NCBI GenBank assembly: GCA_036874045.1
Contig: CM072340.1
Span: 9,749,001-9,813,000 of the forward strand
Reading direction: 5' to 3'
DNA length: 64,000 bases
Source: Cymodocea nodosa
Taxonomy: Eukaryota; Streptophyta; Magnoliopsida; Alismatales; Cymodoceaceae
Shown here: one piece after another, positions 11,284 through 23,339 of the stretch
How the letters are laid out: each line of letters starts with the position of its first letter
How positions within the stretch are numbered: position 1 is the stretch's first letter
The notes under the pieces: model-generated
Told to the model about the DNA's origin: nothing
What the model saw: the letters and a program-made list of their open reading frames with translations, nothing else
The model's database searches: none
Translations under genes and position numbers: made by a program

Positions 11284-12138
11284 ATGGACAATATGACATA
11301 TGCTTATGCTCAAAGATTTCTGAAACCTGTAGTTAGCATATGTGAATTCTATAATTTGGAAGGTCATGACATTTCTGATTGTTTGAAACTAAAACGATTG
11401 CAGATGGTTAGATCACATGAACAACAAATGAATTATCTTCACTATAATAGATTTGAGTATGAGAATCCTATGGTTTACCCAACTAATGGTCAGCTTAGAA
11501 TGTGTAACATGTTGAGAGATAAGGAAGTTTGGGATAGGTATGACAGACTAGAGCATAGCATAGAGCAAAATATGGACAAACTAGAATAATTTATGTGTTA
11601 GCAACAAGAAGTCAACCAATTAAACTATAAGGAAGCTTATTCAGAACCCAAAATTGATATCATTTATGAAACTGAAAAAACCATGATGAAAATTGATCAA
11701 AAATTGAATGCAATAAGATTAGATGATCTAGAAAGAAAACTAAAAGCATTGGATGAATATACAATGAAATTACAAGTTATGCAACAGGACAACACATATG
11801 AAAATTATAATGTTATAGATTTGCATAATTTGCAAGACATACAAACAAAAGAAAATACCAATGCAAGAGAATTTAAAGAGTGTAATTTAAGACTAAAAAT
11901 AGTTGAAGATCATAATCACGAAAATGATATACAAGAACATCAAGAAAGTAATGAAAATCTGGAAGATGTATGTATAACATTAAGATCTGGAACTGATATA
12001 CCATCAAGAATTCAAAACGAAAATAATATGAAGGTGGATAAGAACAAAAACCAAAATGATAATGAAAATGTAATATCTGAAAATATAGAAATCAATGAAG
12101 AAAAATCTGAATCTGCAAATGAGACTAAAAATGATTAA
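11284..12138 (+). pseudogene. Gypsy-2 short gag
   Basis: The ATG lies 67 bp after the primer site. The product opens MDNMTYAYAQRFLKP and reaches a zinc knuckle almost at once (C-E-F-Y-N-L-E-G-H-D-I-S-D-C, second Cys changed to Tyr). A helical, charged region (RDKEVWDRYDRLEHS) follows. A TAA near 11587 and a TAG splits it, then an Asn/Glu/Lys-rich segment is open at 11683-12138 and includes CITLRSGT, a motif shared with Athila Gag-Pol. The capsid part normally found before the knuckle is missing; the same start is seen in all three copies. Confidence 0.75.
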
Positions 12139-12179
12139 ACAAATCAAATGAAAGAAAAAGAATCTTTTAAATCACAATT

Positions 12180-13186
12180 ATTAGCACCCTATCCTGAAAG
12201 ATTACAACAAACATTTCCTGAAAAATAAGAAAAAATTAGAGAAATTTTTGAAAAAGTACAAGTTAGCATTCCTTTGTTAGATTTATTGCATAAAATGCCA
12301 CCTTGTTCTTAAGGATTGGTGTACTAAGAAAATAGAGCGAAAAGTTTTAAGGAAAGTCTTTTTAGCTGAGCAAAGTAGTTCCCTATTTCTACCACAAATT
12401 CCTAAAAAGTTATCTAATCTTAGAATCCCTGTTTTATCATGCACCATAGGAAATACCATTCTAGAAAGAACCTTAATAGACTTAGGTGCAGGTATAAATG
12501 TTATGCCAAGTGATATATTTGCATCCTTAGGATTAAAAAGCTTAATCCCTACTAGGATTGTTATTCAATTAGCTGATAGAAGTATAAGATACCCTAGAGG
12601 AAAAATAGAGGATGTCTTAATTAAAATTAAAAACTTCATATATCCTATTGATATTGTAATTTTGGATTCCCAACAAATTAAGCATAAAAATAGTGATACA
12701 TCTTTAATTTTGGGAAGACCATTTTTAGCAACATCAGGGGTTGTTATAAATTGTAAAACTAGAGTAATGAAGTTAGCATATGGTAATGAGGATACTCAAC
12801 TAAATATTTTCAAACCAGAAAAGTTTGAGGAGTTAAAAATGTCCTTACATACCATAGACTTTTTAGAGGATGGAGATATGCTAGATGATGTGATTCAAGA
12901 AGAGTTAAATAGGCAACTCAATTCTGAAACTTTAGAGGAAAGTGAAAGCATAAATATAGAAGGAGATTAGGAAGAAAATAATTTAGAAAATGATGATGTT
13001 CAATTAGGAGCTCAAGCTTCTAATGGGCAGCAATTAGAATTAAAACCTTTACCTCTTGAATTAACCTATATATTTCTGGAAGAAAAACAAACATGTCCAA
13101 TCATTATTGCTTCAAATTTAAAAGAGGATCAAATTGCTAAATTAAAAGATGTAGTCAAAACTTATAAAGAAGCAATAGGATGGACT
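12180..13186 (+). pseudogene. Gypsy-2 protease region
   Basis: The pre-protease block (YPERLQQTFP) is followed by a TAA and then an 8-bp deletion relative to Gypsy-1 near 12307 ('ccttgttcttaagg'), which shifts the frame. The aspartic-protease active site DLGAG is at 12479-12493, with INVMPSDIFASLGL, ADRSIRYPRGKIEDVL and LGRPFLATSG following in the open stretch 12503-12970. A TAG closes it at 12968. The acidic linker then leads into reverse transcriptase. This is better preserved than the Gypsy-1 copy. Confidence 0.85.
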
Positions 13187-14251
13187 ATGACTAATATAAA
13201 AGGGTTAAGTGCAACTTTATGCTATCACCACATATATTTAGAAGAGAATGCTAAACCTATTAGAATTCTTGAGAGGAGATTAAATCCAAACCTTAAAGAA
13301 GTAGTCAGGAAGGAAATAGTTAAATGGTTAGATAATGACATAATTTATCCGATTTCTGATAGCTCATGGGTTAGCCCAATCCATGTAGTTCCCAAGAAAT
13401 TAGGATTAACAGTTATTAGGAATGAAAGTCAAGACTTGATACTTACTAGAATTCAATCAGGCTGGAGAGTGTGTATAGATTATAGAAAGCTGAATGTAGT
13501 GACTAGGAAAGATCATTTTCCCTTACCTTTTATAGATCAAATGCTAGAAAAATTAGTAGGGCAAGAATATTTTTGTTTCCTAGATGGGTATTCAGGATAT
13601 AACCAAGTCCTAGTAGCATTAGAGGATCAAGAGAAAACAACTTTCACTTGTCCTAATGAAACTTATGCTTTTAAAAGAATGCCATTCGGACTGTGCAATG
13701 CACTAGTCACCTTTCAAAGGTGTATGCAAGGCATATTCACTGGAATGACTGAAGATTTTTTAGAAATATTTATGGATGATTTTACTGTTTATAGAACTTC
13801 ATATGAAGTGTGTTTAAATAATTTAGACCAAGTATTAAAATGCTGTGTGGAAAAAAGTCTGGTTCTGAATTGGGAAAAATGTCACTTCATGGTTAAACAA
13901 GGAATAGTCTTAGGACATGTTGTTTCAAAGAAAGGGTTGGAAGTAGATAAAGCTAAAATAGAAGTAATTTCTAATCTACCAGAACCTAAATTAGTAAAAG
14001 ATATTAGATCATTTCTAGGACATGTTGGATTTTATAGAAGATTTATTAAAGATTTTAGCAAAACAGTTAGACCTTTAACCAATCTATTAAAAGATGTCCC
14101 ATTCAATTTTGATAAAAATTGCAAAGAAGCATTTTTCAAGCTTAAAACTAGCTTAATTTCAACTCCTATAATTCAAGCACCTGATTGGAGCCATCCATTT
14201 GAATTAATATGCAATGCATCTGATTTTGCTGTAGGAGTAGTGCTGGGATAG
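13187..14251 (+). pseudogene. Gypsy-2 reverse transcriptase
   Basis: A 354-codon uninterrupted frame covers the whole Athila-type reverse transcriptase. Motifs in order are SWVSPIHVVPKK, WRVCIDYRKLN, RKDHFPLPFIDQML, FCFLDGYSGYNQ, FKRMPFGLCNALVTFQRCM, the catalytic FMDD at 13769-13780, and LGHVVSKKGLEV with RSFLGHVGFYRRFI. The first residues continue an open linker upstream, so 13187 is not a biological start. It ends at a TAG that also interrupts Gypsy-1. This is the least damaged gypsy domain in the window. Confidence 0.9.
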
Positions 14252-15240
14252 AAGATAGAAAAATCTCCTAGAGTGATTCACTATGCAAGCAAAACCTTAA
14301 ATGATGCTCAAGTTAATTATACAACTACTAAAAAAGAATTATTAGCTGTTGTGTTTGCCTTAGAAAAGTTTAGATCATATCTGATTGAAGCTAAAGTGAT
14401 AGTATACATGGATTACTCAGCTTTAAAACACCTAATAGAAAAAAAAGAGACCAAACCTAGATTAATCCGGTGGATATTATTATTACAAGAATTTGATCTA
14501 GAAATTAAAGATAAAAAAGGTTGTGAGAATGTAGTAGCAGATCATTTATCAAGATTACAAATAGAAAAATCAAATATTGAAATTAAGGATAATTTTCCTG
14601 ATGAACAATTAATGACCATTAACATAATGCCTTGGTATGCAAACATAGTTAATTACTTAGTTACTAGTTTAACACCTAAAGATTGGAATAGACAGGATAA
14701 GAAATTGTTCTTTTCAAGAGTAAAATATTACTATTGGGAAGACCCATACTTATTTAAGAAATGTCCTGATCTGGTTTTAAGGAGGTGTGTTCCAGAAATT
14801 GAATATCAGAGCATATTGTCTTTCTGCCATGACCAAGCATGTGGAGGGCATTTTGGTTCAGGTAAAACTGCTGCTAAAATTCTGCAATGTCGATTTTATT
14901 GGCCAATACTATTCAAAGATGCTCATAAATATTGCTTAAGTTGTTTAAAATGTCAACAAATAGGAAGAATATCAAAGAGGAATATGCTACCTCTTAATCC
15001 TATTGTTGAGGTTGAAATCTTTGATGTGTGGGGAATAGATTTTATAGGTCTATTTCCTACGTCTAATCAATTTAATTATATATTGTTGGGGGTGGATTAT
15101 GTATCTAAATGGATAGAAGCTATTCCTACAAAAACTAATGACAACAAAGTGGTAATACAATTTATAAGAACCAATATAATTGCCAGATTTGGGATACCTA
15201 AAGCTATTATCAGTGATAGAGGAACTCATTTCTGTAATAA
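14252..15240 (+). pseudogene. Gypsy-2 RNase H and truncated integrase
   Basis: After the TAG the frame continues with RNase H / connection motifs ([60 protein letters not shown]). Integrase follows: an H2C2-type zinc-binding region ([11 protein letters not shown] ... CLSCLKCQQ) and the catalytic core up to the second Asp (ISDRGTHFC). Homology stops near 15240, where a minus-oriented C-type LTR begins. The third catalytic Glu, the C-terminal domain and the 3' LTR are missing. Confidence 0.85.
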
Positions 15241-15534
15241 CGAGTTGTCTTTAACGTGCACTATACATGATACAAAAAATATAACTTTAAAACATATTAT
15301 GCTTTACAATAAAAATACATGTTAACTTAACGTTTAGTTAAATGAAAAATTAGTATAACTTAACGACTAGTTATTTAACTTAGCATAATCTCAGATCCAT
15401 TACAGACAAGTATTTATATTAGTAAACTTTTTATGTATTAATTGATGCTCTTAATTTACTTTCATGAACAATAGTAATTGAGTAAATATGATTACATTCA
15501 TTTAGCATACATCATCAAAACAAAATACTCAACA
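15241..15534 (-). mobile_element. Copia C 3' LTR, truncated to its first ~290 bp
   Basis: On the minus strand it starts TGTTGAGTATTTTG at 15534, directly after a polypurine tract, and matches the copia C 5' LTR start (48697 downwards). It stops at 'acaactcg' (15241), where Gypsy-2 integrase begins. The shared letters AACGAGTTGT at the junction suggest a microhomology-mediated deletion. Confidence 0.85.
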
Positions 15535-15554
15535 ATCACCCCCTTTTTGATGAT
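15511..15554 (-). other. Copia C polypurine tract inside an inverted repeat
   Basis: On the minus strand the polypurine tract (AAAAAGGGGGTGAT) abuts the LTR start. ATCATCAAAA (15545-15554) and TTTTGATGAT (15511-15520) flank it as a perfect 10-bp inverted repeat, extendable by one pair (15510 with 15555). Confidence 0.8.
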
Positions 15555-15981
15555 GACAAAAATCATATTAAATCAATTATGAAATATGTTTAACTCAACG
15601 AAGCACCTCCATTGGGTTAAGTTTTAATTCAACAAACAAGTTTGTTGACTTAAGTTCACTTAAGATTATATCTATTGTTTGTGTGAAAAACCTCTCTCAA
15701 GAATAAAACTTCTTAGACAAAATATTTCAACATAATCATCTCTCCCTTTTTAATATATATGCAATTAAACACATAATAATCTCCCCCTTTTTGTCATTAA
15801 TCAAAAAGATGATTACATAGTATAAAAATTAAGAGACAAGTATGTACAACTCAACTTTCTGTAAACATTAATAAGAGTGAAATCATTTATAGTAAAATGT
15901 TTTGTTCAAATAATCAAATAATAAATACAAAAATTACATTTTGTATTCAGAAATCAAGTAAATAAACAAATGTCAGTACAT
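15555..15981 (-). other. Copia C 3' untranslated spacer
   Basis: This is non-coding sequence between the third ORF and the polypurine tract. It contains further polypurine-like runs on the minus strand (near 15740-15755 and at 15781-15792), as also seen in A and B. No other feature is visible. Confidence 0.6.
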
Positions 15982-18192
15982 TTATCTATGCCTCCTAATG
16001 ATATCACTAATCACATCACAAATTTTATTTCCTAGATGCCTAAAATCATTTCTAATGTCATTCAGCACTGCATCTAAGGTAGGAGGTAGATCTAGTTGCT
16101 GTAGTACTTGATCTGAATAGTCTTGTTGTTGTTGTATTTGCTGGTGTTTTTGCAAATCTTTGACACTAAATGCTCTCATGCCTTTATTTTCAGAAGGCCA
16201 GTTAGATAAGTTTAATTGGCTTGCAAGAATTTGTCATACAACATCACTAAAAAATAACTTTGAACTCATATGCTATAGTTGATATATGAACACATCAAAC
16301 CAATTAATTTAAATTCTGTTTAGTATGCCATAAGTTGCATATAAACAACTTCTGCTTACTTCTAGATTATGTTTGACTCTTTGAAATAAATTGGCATGTA
16401 GAATATTTGCAATAAACCTAGCTTCCACATTCAAATTTTCCATTAATCTCATTTCAATATAAACACCTGTAATCTATGATAAAGACTGAACGTCCCATTC
16501 AACTTGTCTAACAATGTCAAATTTGTTTATAACAACAACACCCTCATTTCTTAATCCCAAAACTTCAAAAATTAACTCAAGAGAGAAAGTAAACTCCTAT
16601 TGAGATATTTGAGTTTTCAAAAGATTTTCATTCATTACTAGATTGCTATAAAAAGCTGCAATAAGCTCTTTATATTGCTTCCATTTTGTTCCAACTAGTA
16701 AGAATTGCATTAAGCCTTGAAACTCAAATAAATCTTTTATTTCTAGTAAATTTCTAAACTTTATTAGTCGAGCATGTAGAATTTGACATGAAATCAAACT
16801 ATTGTATTTCTACAATGCTTCCTTAGATCTAAAATATATTGAATTGCCTTGAATGTTTATTGTTGTATACTTAGAAGGTGATACTTGAAGCCTTGATTCA
16901 AAATTTAAGTCTCCTTTAGGAATCTCTTCTTCAAAATGAATGCCATTGTGTTCCTCTATCAAAATATTTTCTTGAAGTTGCTTAGGTAAGCTTGATTCTT
17001 TAGCTTCAATAGTATCAAGAACATTTTCAATATCCACTACATCCATAAGTTCAGTTTCTATAGAATGTTTAGAGTTCAAATTTTCCACAAATTCAACAAC
17101 TATGTTATCTATTTGTAATTCTTCATTTTCTTCAATAGATATTTCTATTTCAATATGCTGTGAATTCTTAGACTCTAGTTCTATAGATTTTGAAATAGGA
17201 TGATCAACATGAAGCTCTTCTGGAGTCTTGTCATTGTCAATAGTTGCTACTCAAGAAAATCTAGCTTCTGAACTAGTTATTGCCTCAATATTTTCAAGCA
17301 CATTTGCAATAACTTGTTCAATGTTTGCGTGATGCTTTGATATTTCGATTTCCTTATCATCAGGGCTTGAAATCATAGAAAAACTTGAACTTATTTGTTG
17401 CTTTGAGCACTTTTCAAGTTTTTTAGAGAAAGACAATAAAGTTTCATCATCATTAGTTTCAGTGTGTTCTGAATTGATGAGCTTGTCAGATGCACTATAA
17501 GGTACAATGTCTAGATATACATTGTCCTTTGGAATTAACTCATCATCTGATTTTTCTTTTTTAGCAACATTTGTTTCTTTAGAAACAATTTTTCTAACTC
17601 TTCATCTCTTGTAACAAGTCAGCTTTTCTTCAACTGTTATTGTTGTTTTCTTCTGAATCTGTTCCAAAAGAGTTTTTTGTTTTAATTCTTCAAAGGCACT
17701 TTCTATAGCTATTGCCTTTCGAAGACTTTCAACTTTTTCTTGATCAACAACAATATTTATTTATTTATTCCTTTGAAAATAAAGGTGTAGGTATTGCAGA
17801 TTCATATTCTTCCTCAAATGATTGAAGTCTAGTACCATTGATAGGTGTTTGAGGAATTCTATTAGATGAACCTACTCCTTTTTCCAAGTATTTTGCATAT
17901 TGTTCCAAAAATGCTATCTCCACACATTTCATGCGATATTCTCTATCATATTTACTTCTTATTCCCATATATTGTATACTAGTCACTGTATTGTGAAGTT
18001 CTTGTCTAACCTCATCTAATATTTCTTCAGAAAAGAAATAGTGCTATAGATTTGAGCTAAACTTTTGCCAACTTGAAAATTTTTCTTAAACCATGCTCAT
18101 GGAACATTATCTACATCTATTTCTTTGCCTTTTGCACTTCTTCTACCTCTTCCTTTTCCTCTGCCATGCCCTTTGTTGAACTTGGAAAACAT
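15982..18192 (-). pseudogene. Copia C third ORF (so-called env-like ORF)
   Basis: The ATG at 18192-18190 begins MFSKFNKGHGRGKGRGRR, a Gly/Arg/Lys-rich start with no signal peptide. The frame is fragmented: 17765-17986, 17251-17436, 16810-17088, 16597-16797 and 15982-16179. The middle block (LHARLIKFRNLLEIKDLFEF, then AAFYSNLVMNE) aligns with copia A 37242-37420. The C-terminus has a Gln-rich stretch, then NKICDVISDIIRRHR, matching A and E. It resembles the plant-transposon-associated domain found in extra ORFs of SIRE/Athila elements (family recall). The function is unknown and the env label is not supported. Confidence 0.75.
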
Positions 18193-19710
18193 TGTAGCAG
18201 GTTGTAATAAGAACAAGTAGGAAAGATTTTCAGAAAGATGTTTACGAGATAACCTAAGTTCTCATGTAATAAGTGTTCAAATAGGGTTTTTGTAGAATAA
18301 CTTAACGAGTCTATTAGTCGGGTTTGAGTTTTAAAAGAATATTGAATAAAATTTATTCAATCAAAGTACTTGAAAAATTTAAACATAACTCATTGAGTTA
18401 CTTAACCTAATAAGTAAAACGCAGTCTAGAGGTAGTTTTACATGTTACCTTACATAAGATAACGTCTAATTAGTATACTTGGCAAAAAAATTCGAATGTT
18501 TTCAACTGAAATCTTCCGAAAGCAACAGATAAGCTATAAGTAACTTAAATAACCATTTTCTTGAGAACATTGTAAACTATTCTAATATTCCTTTTATGAA
18601 TCTAAAATAGTTTGTTTGTCTATTAACTTGTTTCATCAAGATCTTAAGAGGACTAAACTTAGATTAATTAAGATCTATACTCTAAATGATATTAATCTGT
18701 TTTTGATGTTGTAATTCCTCCCCCTACAAATATACTTCAAATATATTCAATAACATACAAAATATACTTGTATAAAGTAGGTGCTACTTATAAGTATACT
18801 TTAACTTTTCTTTTTAGAAATTTCCATTATCCTAAATTTATCAAGAATGATTTTGAGAATCAACTTCAATTGTATATGAATCAAAACATAACTTTAAACT
18901 TAATATGATTAACACAAGAAGAATAAAGAAATGTATCTCAAATAAACATTTTCAAAAGTACTTATTTAGATTCAACAAGTTAACAGTCATATTGGTAAAA
19001 ACTATATTCGATTCAAAGATATTTGTATTTAGTGAAACAACTTTTATCTTTTTAAAATAGTAAATATTGATAATTTTCTTTAAAAGTTAGTTTGAAAAGC
19101 TTGAATCATACAAGAACTTTCTAATGTACCCATATAATGAGCTTTCAATCAACAATCCTAGGTTTGATCAAGACCTTAGGTTGCCAGATTTAAAGAATCC
19201 TTTTTCAAGACAACAATCCTTCCATACCTATCTACTCATGTACAAGAGGCTCATGATTAAACTGATCAATAAACTCTCAAAGATTTTCTCGTTGTAAGCA
19301 CTTGTTATTTTAAGCATAGTATATATGTATTTCATTGATACAAATGAAATAAAGCACAAATCTCATACAATTTTTACTTCTATGATTTTACTGAAACTAT
19401 GAATCAATTTTAACAAGCTCATACTTTTGATCAGTAGCTTAATATGATTTACATATAAATTATTCTACAAGTTTAATCAATCAAGTCAAACTCATGCTTG
19501 ATCATATGCACTCTCATTGATCCAAAGAAAACATTTAATCAAAATTTCAGGATTTCAAAGGAATTTACTGTTTTTCATTGACATTTCCATTTAAATTTTT
19601 AAAAACATTAAACATGGAAAGATAAGTAAAATCAATAAGATACTACAATAATTTTATCGTAAATACATAGTATCTCATGTAGTAGTTTAGATATTACTAA
19701 TATATATATG
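18193..19710 (-). other. Copia C spacer between pol and third ORF
   Basis: This is AT-rich non-coding sequence on the minus strand between the end of pol (39799) and the third ORF; copia A was inserted at 19710/39727. It holds C-type LTR words near the third ORF: ACTCGTTAAGTTA at 18310-18298 and a palindromic AACTCAATGAGTTA near 18404-18419. No gene is seen. Confidence 0.65.
18298..18310 (-). promoter_or_regulatory. LTR-type word upstream of the copia C third ORF
   Basis: ACTCGTTAAGTTA, the word repeated in the C-type LTR, lies 105 bp before the third-ORF ATG. Copies A and E have their own LTR word at 106 bp. An internal promoter role is inferred. Confidence 0.5.
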
Positions 19711-20873
19711 TGTTAGGTATTTAATTTTGATGATATATGCTTTATTAACGTTTTTAAATAAGTCTACATAATATTCTCTAAGTATATTTCTCTAAGTATA
19801 ATAGTTAATAGATTATCAGAAAGTTTCATTGTTATGTCGGATAAATTAAAGATTTCCGAAGAGTTAGATTTTCAATAGTTAAACTTTTGGATAGTTAACG
19901 TTTCGTTTTTGTCGAATAGTTTATATTAAAAACTTGTATAGTTAAGTTATCTACACGTGTGTTTTTAATGTTTTAAGTTGTCACATGTTTTCCATGTGTG
20001 TTCGGTAATGAAAAATCGAATAGTTAGATAACTGTTCGAGTTTTTATATGCATGGATAGATAACTGTTTGAGTTTTATAAAAGGACTAACAAATAGATAA
20101 GTTTCTTTGTTTAGTCACGTGTTTTGCAAGTGCAAAAACTCGAAGAGTTAAAGGATAAGTGTTCGAGTTTTTACAGGACTTAAATGATAAGTGTTCAACT
20201 AAATCGAAGACTTAGAAGATAAAGTTTCGATGTATCTACGAGTAGAGATCGTGGAAATTCAAAAAGATAGTAATTTAGATTAAAGATAAAATTAGTACGT
20301 GGATTATAGATTGTGGATCAAGTGGATGAACATGCTGAACATGAAAGACAACAGAGTTCGACTACAAATAGAGAGTACGAGCTACATTACAGTACAGGAT
20401 CCCAATCTCAAAAACCAAGTCTGAATATTCAATCTGGATCCTTAACTAAAAAGTTAAGTTTGAATATTCATTTTCTGAAAAATTCTCCAACATTAGAACA
20501 AGTTCGAAATTCCAAGCAATTTCAAAAAAGGAGCTGCAAACGTAAGAAGTCTGGAAATTCGACAACTAGAGAAGAAGAGATACAGAAGCTGAGCAAAGAG
20601 AAAGAAAGAAGCTGTGTGCATAAAGATCAGGTTTTATACAATTCAAAATTAGTTTTGAATAAGAGCTTTATTTTTCTATTTGAATTGTATATCGAGCATT
20701 ACTATATCAAAACCTTCTAGAAGGGAATTGAGCTGAAAAAATATTGTAAATTCTGTTTTTAAATAAAGAATAGAATTTCATTTACGAGTGTTTTGTGCTC
20801 TTGTTTTATCCGTTAGTATTTAATTACTAAAGACACAATTCACCCCCCCTCTTGTGATATAGACAATCCTACA
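19711..20873 (+). mobile_element. Copia A 5' LTR
   Basis: It runs TGTTAGG to CCTACA. A TATA box lies at 20076-20083. It carries the copia-A word family: AACTCGAAGAGTTA at 20137-20150 inside a perfect inverted repeat (AAAACTCGAA at 20135-20144 with TTCGAGTTTT at 20162-20171), and another palindrome at 20011-20045. Compared with the 3' LTR and E, it lacks about 24 bp between repeated 'gaagat' near 20219. The open frame at 20313-20720 is in R/U5 and has no known domain. Confidence 0.9.
20076..20083 (+). promoter_or_regulatory. TATA box of the copia A 5' LTR
   Basis: TATAAAAG. Homologous sites are at 38893-38900 (3' LTR) and 56850-56857 (copia E). Confidence 0.6.
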
Positions 20874-20875
20874 AC

Positions 20876-20887
20876 TAGTATTAGAGC
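20876..20887 (+). other. Copia A primer-binding site (initiator tRNA-Met type)
   Basis: TAGTATTAGAGC differs from the canonical copia primer site TGGTATCAGAGC by two transitions. It lies two bases after the LTR. Confidence 0.8.
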
Positions 20888-20969
20888 ATTTTTATCATAA
20901 TTAAAAACCTTCATTTCTCTATTTAGGAATCGATTTTTCCTGTCATTTACTTCGAATCATTTGTTTAAA

Positions 20970-22642
20970 ATGGATAATTCTGAAATCTTAGTTATAACTG
21001 AAGGACAGACCACTAATCGTCCTCCTATGTTCGAAGGTAGCAATTATAGCTACTGGAAATATAGGATGAAAGTATTCTTTCAATCAATCAATTTCAAATT
21101 ATGGTATATAATTAGCAATCCTATAGTGTTAGTTACGACTCCATATGATACTTGGACTTTTGATGAAAAGGAGCGAATGACATTAAATGCTAAAGGTTTA
21201 AACATCTTATTTTGTGCTTTTTCTCATGATCAATTTAATAAAGTTTCTACATATCAAACTGCATATGAAATATGGCATGCATTAGAAGTTGCCAACGAAG
21301 GTACTAACCAGGTCAAGGAATCTAAGATCAATATGTTAGTACATAAATATGAGCTTTTTAAAATGCACGAAAATGAATGTATCTCTGACATGTTTTCCCA
21401 TTTTCTTGAGATTGTAAATTCATTAAAATCTTTAGGCAAGAAATTCGAGGAAAAAGATTTGGTAAGAAAGATCCTTAGATCTTTAACTAAAATTTGGGCT
21501 CAAAAGACAATATCTATTGAAGAGTCCAAAGACTTAAATACAAATACTCTCAATGATCTCATAGGAAATCTGATAGCCTATGAAGTACAACATTTAGATC
21601 CAAAAGGGAAAAATCCTAGAAGGGATCTGGCTTTTGAGGCTAATAAAGTCTCAGAAGTCACTAGTGATTCTAATGATGATTTACTATTGTTGACTAGAAA
21701 ATTTAGAAATCTATTGAAGAAACGTAGGAACTTCAGGTTAGCAAAGACATCTGGAGATATGGAGAAGAAGTCATTCACGAAAGATAAAAGTATATGCTAC
21801 AAGTGCATAGGCCAGGTCACTTTCAAACCGATTATCCTCTCAACAAAGATAAGAAGAATTCGAGGAGGAATTTCAGGAATAAGAAATTCAGAAAGAGAAG
21901 GGCACTTAAAGTGACATGGGATGACTCTTCAACTTCACAAAGTGAAGAAACAAAGGATTCAACATTAGACCATGAATCCTCATCAACATCAGATTCAGAA
22001 GAAAATCTAGCAAATGTATGCTTTATGACAAAATCCAGTGAGGTATCCTCTGATCAAAATGCTAATTTTGATAGTTTTGATGGATTACTTGTTGAATACA
22101 ATAAACTGGCCAAAAAATATAAGAAAGTCAAAATAGAAAGAAAGGACACTAGGAAAATGCTAGATGAATCTGAAAATAAGATTGATTTTTTGAACTCTAC
22201 GTTGAATAAATTTAAAGAAGAAAATCAAAGGCATGCACAGGAAATTTTAAAGTTCACTGCTATAGAAAGAAAATTGCATGCTGATTGTGAAAATTTAATT
22301 GCTGATAAGAAGAAAATGATCTATGAAATTGAAAAACTGGAACTGACTATTACTGATTTAAATTTAGAAATTGATGTGTTAAAGATTAAAGTCTGCGATC
22401 AAAAGGCTATATTAAGTAAATGGAATAATAGTCAAACTATAGCAAATGAACTTAGTAGTAAAATATCAAATATAGAAAAACATGGTATTGGTTTACACGA
22501 TGCATCTTCTGAAAATTATATATTGCATGATGGTATTGCTAAAAATAATGTCTTTATTTCCAATACTAAGTATAGTAAGAGAAAAACTATTCCATGTGTA
22601 ATTAAAAAGGGAGAAAAATATGTGCAAGTTGATAAAATGTAG
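20970..22642 (+). pseudogene. Copia A gag
   Basis: The ATG at 20970 opens MDNSEILVITEGQ, then RPPMFEGSNYSYWKYRMKVF, typical of the copia-type gag polypeptide (UBN2-like) of SIRE elements. The first frame runs to 21914. The zinc knuckle starts normally (CYKC near 21797) but a small indel shifts the frame before the Gly-His part. The downstream frame (to 22642) carries the rest, then ALKVTWDDSSTSQSEE and a long coiled-coil-like Lys/Glu/Leu region. The product would form the particle and bind RNA; here it is broken at the knuckle. Confidence 0.85.
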
Positions 22643-22989
22643 CATATAAATGATAGCACACGATGCAAGAATGTCAAAAGAAATTTTCAGAAAAATCAAG
22701 CTAAGACATTTGAGAATTTTAATATTTTTGATCAATTTTCTTCATATTTAAAGAATATCGGATATTGGAAATCAAATAATGTTAGAAATGAAAATTTCAA
22801 CTCTGGTTTACATAGAGATAAATGTTCTGATAATTATAACACTAAGAGAAAGAAACGAAAAAATAATTATCAGAAAATAGATAAGTTGAAGTCTAAAAAT
22901 ACGGATTATTTTGATATGACTCTCTAAAATTCTTGGACCCACTCAAAAATGGGTTCCAAGAGATAAAATCTCTTTTTGACTATTTTGTA

Positions 22990-23250
22990 GATACACAAAT
23001 CAAAATGGATAATGGACAGTGGAGCATCCAGCCACATGACTGGAGATATACGATTACTTACAGAAATAACAAAGATCAAGAACAGACAAGTTACCTTTGG
23101 AAATAAAAGTAAAACAAATATCCTTTGGTCTGGCAAGGTTCAGGTAACTGAGAAATGCTTTATAAATGATGTCTTATTAGTGGAAAACTTAGGTTTTAAT
23201 TTATTGAATGTTCTTGTTTTAATGAAGATTTACAGAGTAATTTTTGAATA
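22990..23250 (+). pseudogene. Copia A protease
   Basis: The retropepsin active site is intact as MDSGASSHMTG starting at 23012. ENLGFNLLNV follows before a TAA at about 23249. Relatives continue here into the Gag-pre-integrase domain. The short ORF ATG is internal to a polyprotein, not a true start. Confidence 0.8.
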
Positions 23251-23339
23251 AGATTCCTGTAAAATTATGGACATGTCTACAAATGAAATTTTATTCACTA
23301 CATACAATAAAGGATCTATTTGTATTCTAAATTTGCCTT

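Noticed and set aside
20313-20720. 135-codon frame in the copia A 5' LTR as a leader gene.
   Set aside because: The 3' LTR copy is broken by stops at the same place and there is no recognisable domain.
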